Origin: Agroathelia rolfsii | Lineage: Eukaryota; Basidiomycota; Agaricomycetes; Amylocorticiales; Amylocorticiaceae | Assembly (NCBI GenBank): GCA_018343915.1 | Contig: JABRWF010000003.1 | Span: 682,001-746,000 of the forward strand | Reading direction: 5' to 3' | Length of the DNA: 64,000 nt | In this document: positions 12,387-23,467 of the stretch, piece by piece | Layout: every line of letters begins with the position of its first letter | How positions within the stretch are numbered: position 1 is the first letter of the stretch | Made by a program: the position numbers and the translations under genes | The notes under the pieces: generated by a model | The model's database searches: none | The model's input: only the letters and a program-made list of their open reading frames with translations | What the model was told of the DNA's origin: nothing

Positions 12387-12869
12387 GATGATGATGGTTT
12401 AGAGAAGAAATAAAAATGTGAGAACGTCCAGCGTAGTAGCACCTGAATCCCCAGCAGGTGAGAGAGAGGAATAATTATACCGGTTAGTCGGAGTGGTAGT
12501 TGCAGTTCAAGAGGTGTACCGTACAAATGTGTCTAGTAACCGCATGCTTGACACGTTGACGATTTGATAGACTGCCAAATTGTCAACTAGTCTTCGATCA
12601 AAACACTTATACTCATCTGCTAGTGGATCGCTACTCATCCTATGCAGCCAAAGCACACTTAGTCCAGTGAACTTACTACCGAAGAAATCACCATGATGAT
12701 ACCTGCGGCTTACTAGTCCCAGCCGCTAATACTACTAATAGCCTTTAAATCTTATGCAACTTCTTCTTCCCGGAGTTTCATCATGGAATATTACGCTGTA
12801 TCATGACTCGGGCTCGAGTGCATATAACCATGTGCTAGTGAAGATCCATTTAAAAAAAAAATCCTATTT
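12387..12869. other. Promoter of the PI-PLC gene and gene-free spacer
   Basis: No coding potential beyond short frames full of stops. The left side must carry the promoter of the PI-PLC gene. Confidence 0.35.
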
Positions 12870-13660
12870 GAACCTAGTCTAGACTGTTCTTCAACTTCAT
12901 CCTGTATCACTATGCTCCAGTCACCGTCTTTATCCACAATCAGTCCATCTGATTTCCAACTCCTCAATAGCCTTAATGGCGGCATCTCCCCAATCAAATA
13001 GTTAGGCCTGCTCGGGAGGCTTGTCCACAAAAACTAGGAGTTTATTGTTCTCAGGATACATAAAGTTTTAACTACCTTCTCAATAAGTTGCCGCACGGGC
13101 TCCTAGAACGAAAGTACATTGATTACAATGATAGCTATGCCAAACCGAATCTAGGTTATAACTTCCATGATCTCTTTGTATTTTCCAAATCCTTCGGAGA
13201 GGTCAATTAATTTCACACCATCACCACCTTACATTTGTGCATGGTTTCAACAATAGCATGCTCGCTTTCCTATGAAAATCGTAATCGAGGTAATACTTCA
13301 AAAAACGCTCGGGGCTTACCTCCTCTTGTTATATTTCCGGATTACCTGTGTTATTATCTTCCACACACGAAGGCATCATGGGATGAGCTATTATGCTGAT
13401 TACACTCTCTCCTGCCTGGCGCGCTGTATTTAGTACCAATCCCATTTTTACGAGAAGAAAATACTACTAAGATGCTGTTATCGACATGCGATTATAGCGG
13501 CATCTACCAAGCCATGACTTCCTCCTTGGTAAATCAATGAACGATTGAATTTAGCAAGAGCCCTTCCAACGGTTTTTGAATATGTAACCATGTCAAGTAA
13601 ATTTGCATAGCAATCCCTAGCAAATGCTGAGAATACTAAAGCTCGCCAGTATAATGGAAT
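12870..13660 (-). pseudogene. Decayed copy of the LOG-type phosphoribohydrolase gene
   Basis: This stretch aligns by eye along its whole length with the LOG gene at 15296-16313. Shared landmarks in order are the C-terminal TCCAGT/TCACCGT region, AGCCTTAATGGCGGC beside CCCCAATCAAA, AGTTGCCGCA.GGGCTCC, TTCCAAATCC at the PGGFG motif, and AAGCCATGACTTCCTCCT at the GGGSQG motif. The copy has stops in the aligned frame, small indels and a lost catalytic loop: LPGGFGT of the intact copy corresponds to roughly LSEGFGK here. It cannot encode the enzyme. The ends are approximate because similarity fades. It is probably the older partner of a tandem duplication; see the intact copy and the repeats between them. 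Confidence 0.75.
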
Positions 13661-14122
13661 GGATCATCATTTCGGAAGGAAGTATAGCAGGACATGGCTA
13701 CTGAAATTGCAGGCCGACTGGACGAGGGTGGTGGGCGAGCAGGTACTACCAAACAAAACGTTATCAGTTGGTATTAATGACATCCTGGCAGACTCTGATG
13801 TACGCGCTTATCATGTCTAACAGCGCCTAATGCTGTGAAATGCTCGATGCAGGAAAAGTGTTCTTTTCTTGTGCCCCTTCTATATGAGCTATTCCGATTC
13901 ACGGCCGGCTACTGGTAGGTCCGTCTGATCCTTCTTATCAGACTCATTTTGGCCATGATATCTACGATATCAATAATAAAAGGAGCCCTACACACAAATG
14001 TCAAGAATTAGATCCCGTCATTTAAAATTTACTCAATCACCGTTTGTTTTGGTTCCGTAATTTAGAAACTGTGTATGTCATTCAAGTTTCAATGTGTCAA
14101 AGATCATGTATCCGCACCCACC

Positions 14123-14143
14123 GGGCCGTGCAAAGCACGGCCC
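14123..14143. repeat. Perfect short hairpin, GC-rich
   Basis: Arms GGGCCGTGC (14123-14131) and GCACGGCCC (14135-14143) pair perfectly around an AAA loop. The central GTGCAAAGCACGG recurs at 14402-14414, 270 nt away. Either a transposon end or a terminator-like structure; there is no associated gene. Confidence 0.6.
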
Positions 14144-14690
14144 ATAGTTGGCTGAATGTCAAGGTAAGCAATGGTAGACCTACAGGGGATTTATTATTAT
14201 ATTTATTTGGTTTTTATAATACAGTACCATGTTGCTGCCGGCCTGGGAAAGGTATTTATTCCTGAAATCAGATCTTTATCACTTATAATATTTCACATGC
14301 ACGACTTGCTGCGCAAAAGTGCAAATCCTAGGCTTCCTAGCTAGGCTCTAATTCCCCAATTTCCTTATTGACGGTATTTGTTCCCCTCTTGCCCCTGGTC
14401 TGTGCAAAGCACGGGTCGCTGCTAGTAGACATAAAAACACGACGCATGGGCCAATGTAAAACCATCTCAATTGACACATGGTAAGCAGACGGATATCACA
14501 ATTATAATTATATTACACTGAAGTGCTTAGGTGTCAATTGGCGACAATAATAGCTAGAAACGACAAAGAACATATTGTTGGACGTGCAAACCGCGCCGCT
14601 GGTTTAGCCGCGACGCCGTGAATCTTTCCTTTTTGAGTACTTCTTAACTTCCGCTCGTCCTCATAAACGAGCGCAGAAAATCTATGCACT

Positions 14691-14838
14691 TCAGTCTGGT
14701 ACCACCAACTGAAGTGTACGTATCCTTTGCATTCTCCTTCTTCCCCCCTTTCTTTACTTATATTCTCTGCAGTGTTTGTATTATCATTAGGTGCTTACTA
14801 TTGATGTAATCGAGTCTGGTACCACCAGCTGAAGTTGT
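14691..14838. repeat. Direct repeat pair around GTCTGGTACCACCA
   Basis: AGTCTGGTACCACCAACTGAAGT begins near 14693 and a one-mismatch copy (ACCAGCTGAAGT) begins near 14814. In the first copy CACTTCAGT and ACTGAAGTG form a 9-bp inverted repeat around the shared middle. The origin is not recognised; it lies in the gene-free spacer. Confidence 0.5.
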
Positions 14839-15295
14839 TTATCTTATCATTAGCGAGATCATCCAAAAAAAAATTATACATATTACCTGCTCACGCTTAT
14901 GCTACGTAGTACGCGCCCGAATATTGGTTAATATTTTCATTTTTGTGCATTAGACTATTTAAAGCGTCGTCAGTAAGTGCTAAAAGGGCGAAAAATTCTT
15001 TATTCCAATACTACTACATGTGGTAGAAGTCACAGTCCAACAGCCCTCCGGATGCACATGGCCTTTGGCAGAGATTCAAGTACAGTCACCATCTGCTCTG
15101 CGCGATATCAGTCCAAGAAATCGTAATCCGAAATTCATGACCATTGGCCTATCGTATCCTCTTACTCAGCCTTAGGAATTTTCAGCATGTTCAATCAAAC
15201 TTGCTAGTAAATACGTGGACATGACAGCTTGAACTTGAATACTACAATTAAATGGTTTAAACGTATGATTAAATCTAGGCACATCGTCTTCAAGT

Positions 15296-16313
15296 TTAAG
15301 TAGATCCAAGGTCTAGATGAGACTCTTGCTCATTTGTGCTCCAGTTATACCGATATCTAAACACTGTGTCCGATTTCCACCCTTCGATAGCTTCAATGGC
15401 GGCGGTTCCCCAATCAAAGTCGACATGCTCGGAGTGTTCTGAAGGCCCATCTACGAAAATAATAAGCTGCTCATTGGTAGGCTGAATAAAACCAGCCTCA
15501 ATTCCGTTCCTAACGAGTTGCCGCAAAGGCTCCCAAAATGAGAGTGCATTTACTAAGACAACGGCTGGAAAATAAAGAATATAGTGAGTCATGTCAACGG
15601 AAATCGTGATTAGATCAGGATTAAACATACGTTTTGTATGTATCCCAACCTGAGTCCAGGTTGTGACTTCCATAACCTCTTCATAGGTTCCAAATCCACC
15701 TGGGAGGCCAATGAATCCTACGGATCTCTGGGCCATCCCCGTTTTGCGTGCATGCATACTGTCAACAACCACCTGATTGCTTTTTTTGAGAATTATGTTG
15801 AGGTCTCAAGAACAATATCAACACACCAATTCCATCTGAAGCCATTTTCATTTCTTGACAAGTAAGCAATGTCCCGATTTTTCAAATGCATTCAGGACTT
15901 GCCTTTTCTTGCGTTTCTGGATCCATAAATACAGGCATAGAAGGATCTGTCTTGTCTTTCTCTCCACCCTGGGCGACCATGGCACGAGGCATTATACCAG
16001 TCACCTTTCCACCTGCATCGAGTGCTGCGCTTGATACTAGACCCATCTAGACAAAGAAAAGATATTTGTAAGATCGTTAAGGATAACAGGATCATGATGA
16101 TATTTACTAAGCCTTGGCTTCCTCCTCCATAAATTAACGGTCTTCCGGCCTGAGCCAAAGCCTGACCAACGGCTGTTGGATATATATGGGTGTTGTTTGA
16201 ATTCTTATAACAGGAACTAACAGATGCTTGAGAGACTAACATATTGCAGCACGACGAAATGCCTCCTTCTCCCCTAAAGAAGAGGCACAGAATACAGCTA
16301 CAGCCTGAGACAT
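15296..16313 (-). CDS. LOG-family cytokinin riboside 5'-monophosphate phosphoribohydrolase-like protein
   Basis: LOG enzymes release a free base from a nucleoside 5'-monophosphate; in plants this activates cytokinins, and in fungi the substrate is mostly unproven. The start at 16313 gives [19 protein letters not shown], the usual Rossmann beginning. Then come [39 protein letters not shown] (the MHERK-type motif) and [18 protein letters not shown] (the PGGxGTxxE catalytic and dimer motif), followed by WTQVGIHTK and a C-terminal helical part ending HLDLGST. Key residues Arg, Lys and Glu of the two motifs are present, so the gene looks functional. At least four short introns interrupt it. A decayed duplicate lies 2.4 kb to the left on the same strand. 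Confidence 0.82.
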
Positions 16314-16914
16314 TTTGGACCAGTCAGATGAAGCTTGTGAGTATCGTAAGAGATGGGAGATAAGCTGATATCGATAAGATGTATGCTCGCGCAATGGGTA
16401 GAGCTATGAAATGCACGACACGTAAGAAATGCTCTCCTCTAGTACTGTTTCAACATGAGTCATCCTGATTCACTGCTGGCCATGCTGATTTAATATTTAA
16501 TATTTCTCGATGAACCCATTCTGCTATGATGTCTAGTATGATGCGGACATAAAGGTGGAGGAACGATGCAAAATTTTCCCATCAATATGTAGTAAGCGGG
16601 CCGATTACATCACGATGTCTAAAAATCCAGATGCCAATTGGCGGGATAACAAGTTTTTTTGGTGTAACAAGTGACGTATTACTTACACTTGCGTAATGTA
16701 TCCGCTTATACTCCTACATGTGTCACTATTTGTTAGACTATTTAATGTAGCCAGTGTGAGTTAAAATTGAAAGGACTTTTATTTCATTATCGGAAGGTCA
16801 TGCGGTAGTTATGACTTGAGATTGTAGCCTTTGCATGCTTGTGGCCACTCGTCGAGGTTAATTACCGCCCGCTCCACGCAAGGCCAACCATGGCAAAAAA
16901 TTTGGTGAATACAA
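16314..16914. other. Promoter of the LOG gene and spacer
   Basis: Gene-free 0.6 kb. It holds the intact LOG promoter and shares the CAATTGGCG and TTAGACTATTTAA blocks with the spacer at 14.5-15.0 kb. No coding exon is seen. Confidence 0.4.
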
Positions 16915-18661
16915 TTAGCATTGTGCCAAACCCATCTCAACCAATGTATTTCCGGCCTCAATAAAATAATAATCGCCTTGAAGGGTTCTATAAGAATAGC
17001 ATGAGGCAGGTAGCATTTAGCAAAAACGCACCGTAGACTATCCCTGTCAGGTTGTTCGGAGGTGATGCCCGATTATTGACAGTTCCGTTTGAGAGTAGAC
17101 TTTGCCATGATGGTTTCCACGCCAGTTTCGTGGTGTTGGCAATTATCTGACATATCAAGGCTTATCAAAAAGCGTTTTACAGATTCTGCATGCCTTGCAT
17201 ACCTGAACAGCGGAGTTTATCCAGAACTGGGCGCCTGTCTGATTACTTACAAACGTCTCCATTTGTGATAGGAGTAGCATGCCATTAGCAGCGATGAGAG
17301 CCGCAGAAGAGTCTGCTGGGCGAGGTGGGACAAGTGGCGCATTGAAGTCCCTTGTATTCACATCAACACTACTAACCATGGGAGTTGGAAGGGACAGAGA
17401 CTCACCAAGGAACAATGCCATCGTCAGGAATATTGTTAACAAAATATGTTGCCATACGTCTTGAGGTGATTAAATATTCCATATCCCTTGTGTGATTGAA
17501 CACTACAACCACATTTCGTCAGGTTCAATTCGTTGTGAAGCAATTCATTCAGACTTACTATTAGCGAAACCATATATACCCCAGGCCTGCCCGCGGCTCC
17601 ATGTGCTGATCAAGAAATCAGACTCAAATATTTATATATTTCTTGTCATACGCCCGTCTCGACAACTCGTACCTGTTGTCTGCATAGCCCTGGGATGTGC
17701 GTCTATCGATTACTGCACCAGTCGTAGCATTGTAATCTACAACGTGAAACGATGATCCTAGGGGGGGGGGGGATTGAACAACTCAGAGCAACTAACTAAA
17801 GGAGTCGTATAATTACCATCTGCACGAACATGATTGATCATTGTTTTATTGGCATGAGATTTGGCCATATCGACGTAATCTGTGTTTCCCGTTAGGGCGT
17901 AGTTGTCAAAAAAGACCTAATTAAAGCGTTTCTTTAATTAGACAGAATTTGATAATAAAAAGCAGAAAAGATGCTGACTTGGAGATTCATCATATTGTCG
18001 ATGATGACCTAGACAAAGTCCTCCTTAGAAATGACATGTTGAGTTCAAAAAAATCATGAGACTGACCACAAAATCATCGGGATCAGTAGAATTCCAACTC
18101 CTTGTACAGCCAACGATGGGACTGAACCGTGCGGCCAAATCATTAGCAAAGTTTTTGACTGCAACCTGCGCTGTTACGTTATTAGGATTGCTGTTTCAGG
18201 TGTTGGCATGAGAAAGCACTTCTTTGATAACAGAATACTCTCACGAACACTTTTAATTCTTGCACAAATGGAAAACTTATAAACCCGACATCATGTCCCA
18301 GATCATTTGTTGTCTCGAGAGGGATCTCTGCCGTACTCCAGGATCTCCCGAGGTTTAGCCAAGCTTCATCGGCAACGGAACCGGCGGCGTTGGAACACAT
18401 TAGAGAGCGTTCATACAATGCATACAGCGTCGCGGGGAAAAACCCAGTCGTCCAAGTATCTGCGGGGAAATAAATCCACGAGCCATTGCTGGAATAAGTG
18501 TATTCAGGATAAGTAGTAGGTGTATGTGCGTTTGCAATATTGAGAACTTTGGACTGGATGAGAGGTGAAAAAAGCTCCCCAGTGTATGCAGTGACAAGGG
18601 TATTAGAGACAAAAGGGATATAGAGAAATCCTAGTCTTAAGAACTGAGTTGAAGAGCGCAT
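16915..18661 (-). CDS. GH88-family unsaturated glucuronyl hydrolase-like protein, secreted
   Basis: GH88 enzymes hydrate and release delta-4,5-unsaturated glucuronic acid from oligosaccharides made by polysaccharide lyases. The start at 18661 gives a short hydrophobic leader (LGFLYIPFVSNTLVTAY), so secretion is likely. Conserved blocks in order are SWIYFPADTWTTGFFPATLY, DLGHDVGF (first catalytic Asp), FSPIVGCTRSWNSTDPDDF, VIIDNMMNLQ (second catalytic Asp), GSSFHVVDYNATTGAV, STWSRGQAWGIYGFA, DFNAPLVPP and a terminal YYFIEAGNTLVEMGL. Splicing about nine small exons is needed and all blocks are recoverable, so the gene appears intact. One intron ends in a C12 tract immediately before its TAG acceptor (G run at 17761-17772 on the plus strand). 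No polysaccharide lyase gene is next to it. Confidence 0.82.
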
Positions 18662-19038
18662 TTTCAGCTGGCCTATTAGGTTATGGGGAAGGAATGAAAA
18701 TTTGAGATAGAAGACCTATATATATGCGTGTGGAAAAGAAGCTATGGTCATGTGAATGGGGTCAGTATGTACAATTAATACATTGCGTAGCGGTGATATG
18801 AATCTCAAGGCGCTACATCTTCCTTTTAGCATCACGTGAAAACGCTAGCCTAACGAGACCTAGGATAAAGGATAAGTCCACCAATATCCAAAAGATATAA
18901 TGCAGAGAAGATCCAATATAATAAATTACAAATCTACGAGGGAAGAAATATCACTGTAACAACAATCAAATGTCCTCAATGCTAGATCAGCACAACAACA
19001 AACGAGGAGCGACGACAATGCTGACGATTTCCTTAACC
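18662..19038. other. Intergenic, GH88 promoter and RAD18 3' flank
   Basis: AT-rich 0.38 kb with no supported gene. A final RAD18 exon could extend into it if the last donor is used differently. Confidence 0.35.
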
Positions 19039-20403
19039 TTAACATATGGTTTCGCTATTACATTCACCTATTACACGGCCTTCAGTAACTGGCGGGGCTT
19101 TCTTCGGTCGCGCAGCTTCTATCAGGTCTTCGAACTGCGCACGGTTTGCTTTCTGAAAGCTCAGAGCTCAGCACTATATACCAAACGTTATGAGATGTCA
19201 GGAAACCAACCTCATGAGCAACCGTATCTATGTCTTTCGCGTGTACCACGTTCCTTCTTGATTTTTTTCCATCTTCTTCCCATTTCTTTAGTTCATTTCT
19301 TAAGGCCGCAGTAGAGCACCGCTGTGAAGGTGCGCGATCAAGATTGGCATTATAAAGCACGACATATCTAAAATTCGGTCAGTTCATATCATATAACGGG
19401 AAAAACTCGTAAAAACCTCTCATGTCGTGCAATCCACGCATTTCTATCGCCTGTTGTAGGAAGGTTATTATCAGAAAGCAAGGCTCTGATTTGTTTATCC
19501 TTGAGCACGCTATATGATGCCTTTGGCAGCGGCTCAAACTTATTTCTGTCCAAAGTTGTGCCAACAATGTTATTTAGAGTTCGATCTAAGGAGTCACGAC
19601 GGAATGGGCTTACAAATCTTTATCTTTGATGGATGATTGTCCACTCATAATCTTCGACCACTGGTTACGGGCGTCATTCAGACTCGTTGGCTTAGAAGAC
19701 ATCGGTGTGTTACAGCTGTTGTCTATGTGAGAATTGATTACTTTCATGGGGACAGCTTCTCCGCATATTGGACAGTCTACTTCATCTGAAGTCAATGAAA
19801 ATGTAAGACTTGGTTTTAAAAAGAGTGGGAAACAAAATTACCCTTTTTTGAAGGCTTCCGTAGATTCAACGTTGATGGTCCCGACACCACCTCTATTTCA
19901 TCATCTGAACTTTCTTCACTCAGTTTACGCTTTTTAGGAGGACGTTTTGAGCGCTCTGTCTGGTCCGTTATTAGGCGCAGTACGTAAGAGCTGAGGATAA
20001 AGATGCATTGTGTAGGTCCCGTTGATTGTATCATTTTCAGAGTATGTGGCGTACCGAGCATCCTTCCAAGCAGAAATACTCTCCTCAACAGCAGGGTTTG
20101 TCCTTATATGCATCTCCTTTGCAGGCTGTCGACAGGTTGGACATTCTTCTTTTTGACCGAGATGGGTCCTTATGCACTTCGAAGTCGATTGTTTCAATAG
20201 GAGCAGACAATATATCATTCGACGATAATGATTCTCACGGCTGAGCAGAAACAGTGGCCACATGTGATGGTCACTGGGGCATCATAAATTTCAGAGCAGA
20301 TAGGGCAACGCAGAGCAGCGTCTAGAGCACGGAGACCGGGAGCTGATGAAGCCGGTGGGAAGTCGGTTGGGTCGGGCACATCTGAGAGTATATCTCCTGG
20401 CAT
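19039..20403 (-). CDS. RAD18: RAD18, E3 ubiquitin ligase of post-replication repair
   Basis: RAD18 with RAD6 monoubiquitinates PCNA at stalled forks, in the nucleus. The start at 20403 gives [20 protein letters not shown], then a C3HC4 [31 protein letters not shown] and EECPTCRQ. A basic stretch ([11 protein letters not shown]) looks like a nuclear signal. The Rad18-type UBZ zinc finger follows ([20 protein letters not shown], then SC). The SAP-type DNA-binding block is [20 protein letters not shown] and [14 protein letters not shown]. This RING-UBZ-SAP order is diagnostic. The C-terminus ([18 protein letters not shown]) is short; I end at the stop at 19039, but a further exon is possible. 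Introns are short and several. Confidence 0.9.
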
Positions 20404-20831
20404 CTTGATACAGTCTTGAGGGAGTTTTTGGTCCTTGATGCGCTAAGTATGTACACTTTAACAATATATCAGCTTCAGTTGAAAGATGAGAGTCCCCTGC
20501 TAGCGAGGCTCCCGAGCCAAATTGTCATTAAGCAACGACGCGTCGCATATGTGACGTGACATACGCGTTCGATACTGTGACCTTGTCGCGCTTGTAGCCT
20601 CCCCAGGCAGGCAATAGTACACACGTGATGATAGTTGATCACATGTACTGGCGTGCTTGTGGCGTTAGCTTAAATCGGTCATGATCATGCATGGTCAATC
20701 GCAACATTGCCATAAACATTACTATCCAGTTATTACAAATGATGTAAAAAAGGAGGGGATAATTATCCAAAATACACAAAACACGGGTATCATATGGAAT
20801 GGTAAAGAGAAGAAAATAACGTAGCAGACCA
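20404..20831. other. Intergenic, RAD18 promoter
   Basis: Holds the RAD18 promoter and the 3' flank of the next minus-strand gene. It has two CACGTG-like sites at about 20622 and 20640, of unknown meaning. No gene is seen. Confidence 0.35.
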
Positions 20832-22298
20832 TTAGACTCCTTCAAAATCATATGCAACACGGGCCTGAGGAACGTTGCGTGAAAGGGGGTCGAGAGAAGC
20901 CAACTCGTCCTGGATATCTGCTCTTGCAAAAGTGTCCAGATCTTTGAGGAGTAGATTCGCGATTTTCTGCAAAGTATAATGAGATGAATGATGGTTCATT
21001 AGTTGTATAGTGCGCATACCTTGAGCTTATGGTCAATTTTCGCTACAAAATCTCCTAGTGCAGGTGACCAGCTAGGTGGTGGGCTGCTCAGACCAGCCAT
21101 ATGTATATGTGGTGTACCTGGAATGGTTGAAGCATTAGATCCGTTAGCAATTCCCCATAAGCCTCCATCGTCCTGAGACTGGCCCTGTTGGTCAGAGAAA
21201 AGATAAGAAACCCCAGGGCGTGGGGTCATAATCCCCAGGGGTCCCATCATCACTTCACGGTTGGGAATAGGTGAGGGTCCAAGTATCTTTGCCATTTTGT
21301 TGTAGCATTCGGACAGGACGTCAATAAGTGACAGAAGAGTTTGGTGGTAATCTAGGGGAAAGGGCTGAGTGCTAGGTGAGTTGCAAGTCCACTCAAGAGT
21401 ATGGGAGATCAGTACTATGTGTGGAGTTACGAGATTTGACCCTTCCGAAGCGTCATAGGAAGAGTAATCTGTGATGCCACTGACAGTCTGTCTCTTAGGC
21501 CCCTTTGATCTAAAGAGACGTTTAGGTTGGGCCTGTGACGCATGGTTAGTACCTCCCTTAGGCAAGATGTCAGGAAAATGCATACGATCTTCGACTTATC
21601 ACCCTCTTCTTTCCATTGCTCCCATTCTGTCACAGTGGCTTGTAAAGCTCGAAGGAAATCAATAGGCACTGTTATCTCGAGTATTGTTGAGACGGACATA
21701 GCAAGCACGGCAAACCGATATGTTCTTTCCATCCCATGAGTTTACAACTTCATTGGAAATAGTCCAGGCATACCGTTTCTTCATTGTTTGATTAGTAAAT
21801 ACCCGTGCGATGTCATCACTAGTGATGTTTATTGTCTTGAACCAATGCGTCTGACTTTACTGTCAACATTAGACATGCAAAAGCATAGGTACAATGGACC
21901 AGTGCAAGAACCTACCCCTCATGCACATCTCTAAGATATGTGAAAGCATTGATACGTTTCTGGCAGGCTTCACGCAACTGTTCGATGGTAGCATTGCTCA
22001 CAACCCTCGACGAAGCGGGGATGGGCTCCGAGTTTGGTAGTGATGCGGGTACGCCAATGCCTGAACCCACAAGCGTCGCTGTCTCGGAATGTGTCCCACC
22101 GCTCTGGGATTCCCAATCCATTTGTCTGGGTGTTGTGGGTGTGCCAACGGATGTCTGCTGCTGTAAGCTGTATATCGCGGGGTTTGTGATGATGGTGGAC
22201 GGTATGGGCGCAGGAGGGAGCGTTGGCGACTTGAAGGATGTCAATAAGTTAGAGGCAGACGACTTGCGCCTCATCGTTGGCCTCGCAGTTTCGGCCAT
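20832..22298 (-). CDS. Conserved protein of unknown function
   Basis: I do not recognise the family with confidence. The start at 22298 (MAETARPTMRRKSSASNLLT) begins a Ser/Pro/Thr-rich disordered region of about 100 residues. A mostly helical region follows: IEQLREACQKRINAFTYLRD, THWFKTINITSDDIARVF, then TYRFAVLAMSVSTILEITVP and IDFLRALQATVTEWEQWKEE. After a variable stretch are DYHQTLLSLIDVLSECYNKM and the C-terminal KIDHKLKKIANLLLKDLDTF plus ARADIQDELASLDPL. Five exons with short introns fit. The alternation of low-complexity and helical blocks suggests a real, conserved protein. It shares a short (225 nt) divergent promoter with the NTF2 gene. No signal peptide or clear membrane span was seen. 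Confidence 0.7.
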
Positions 22299-22522
22299 GA
22301 CGGACGGATGGGTGATTCCAGATAGTATGTAACAATTAGCACGGTCCCCCGTAGTATTACTGGCAATGGAATGCCACTGGCCAGTGATCCAAGGCAATGA
22401 GCCGCTGTGGCGGTGGCGGCGGCACGAAATATCCTGCCTTGGATTTTGCAGATTTGGACTGATTGCTCACTAACGCTCACTATTAGACTCCTTACACTCA
22501 ACTTCAGTTGCACTCCCGAACT
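22299..22522. promoter_or_regulatory. Short bidirectional promoter
   Basis: Only 224 nt separate the divergent start codons of the unknown conserved gene and NTF2, so both must initiate here. It carries a CTCACTAACGCTCACTA repeat-like stretch. No TATA box was seen. Confidence 0.5.
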
Positions 22523-23141
22523 ATGGCTGACTTTACTGCCGTTGCGAAGCAATTCACGGATTTCTACTACAACACATTTGATTCAAATCGCGCGAACCTC
22601 CATGGGCTTTACGTGCGTCTATCTTGCTTGGTGAACAACTCATGATCTGGCTACATCTGATATCCAAATCTTCAGCGAGAGACGTCTATGCTCTCATGGG
22701 AAGGCCAGCCTATTCAGGGCGCGAACAGCATTGTACAGAAGCTTACGGTGACTTCTTTTACCTTTTTCTTTGAGGCGCTTGAACTAAGCTATCTACCTGA
22801 TCTACAACAGTCCTTACCCTTCACCACGGTGCAGCACAAAGTGACAACCATCGATGCTCAGCCCTCCAATCCTTCCGTAGCCAGTCTCATTGTTAGCATC
22901 ACTGGCCTATTAGTTGTGCGTTTTAGAGTTATCCCGGCTAATCATCCACTTACTGAGGCTTCGGCACAGGTGGACGGCGGTGATAATCCTTTGCAATTCA
23001 GCCAAGTTTTCCAGCTCATCCCAGAGAGCGGCAGCTACTATGTGTATGTATTTTATGATTTATTCATAACCTTCGACACGATATCAACCTCTTCGACATT
23101 TTAGCTTTAATGACATATTCCGACTCAACTATGGCGCTTAG
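22523..23141 (+). CDS. NTF2: Nuclear transport factor 2 (NTF2)
   Basis: NTF2 carries Ran-GDP into the nucleus and binds FxFG nucleoporins; it is a small homodimeric cone-fold protein. The start at 22523 gives MADFTAVAKQFTDFYYNTFD, followed across introns by NRANLHGLY, RETSMLSWEGQPIQGANSIV and SLPFTTVQHKVTTIDAQPSN. Next are VASLIVSITGLLVV, DGGDNPLQFSQVFQLIPESG and a last exon NDIFRLNYGA. About 125 residues in all match the usual length. All hydrophobic-cavity blocks are visible. Confidence 0.93.
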
Positions 23142-23467
23142 ACGATAGTCGGTCATGCATCGTTGATAACCAAGATACCATAGAACGAAACAACTATGTT
23201 GCAGATTGGATTATGGAGTGACAGGTTCTGCCGATGTCCCTGGATAGTCTCGAAGCCTTTGTTTTCCTTAATTTTTGAACCATAAGAAGCTTGTATCTTA
23301 CCTCATGTTACATCATTAACATTTTCTCCCGAGTCATCACTGTCCCATCATATACGATACGATCATCCAGGAAGTGATTATAACCATAATAAAGTTGACA
23401 AAATGTAAAACAGAAGATGGATAAAAGAACACTACAAAAAAAAACAAGAATCCGCCTTTGGGGGGCT
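23142..23467. other. Convergent intergenic region
   Basis: 3' flanks of NTF2 and VPS1. The plus-strand T12 tract at 23488-23499 lies inside the last VPS1 intron. Nothing else was found. Confidence 0.35.

Larger units (their letters stand above)
13661..15295. other. Gene-free, repeat-bearing spacer between the two LOG copies
   Basis: No gene is supported across this 1.6 kb. It contains a GC-rich hairpin at 14123, a second GTGCAAAGCACGG copy at 14402, a 10-bp inverted repeat (CAATTGACAC at 14468, complement at 14531) and a direct repeat around GTCTGGTACCACCA at 14693 and 14814. Two short blocks match the flank of the intact LOG gene: CAATTGGCG (14535 and 16635) and TTAGACTATTTAA (14951 and 16733). 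This suggests a duplicated unit later enlarged by insertions, probably transposon scraps. Confidence 0.5.

Noticed and set aside
14468..14540. 73-bp element bounded by CAATTGACAC and its complement
   Set aside because: No target-site duplication outside the arms and the arms do not extend, so a MITE call is not justified.
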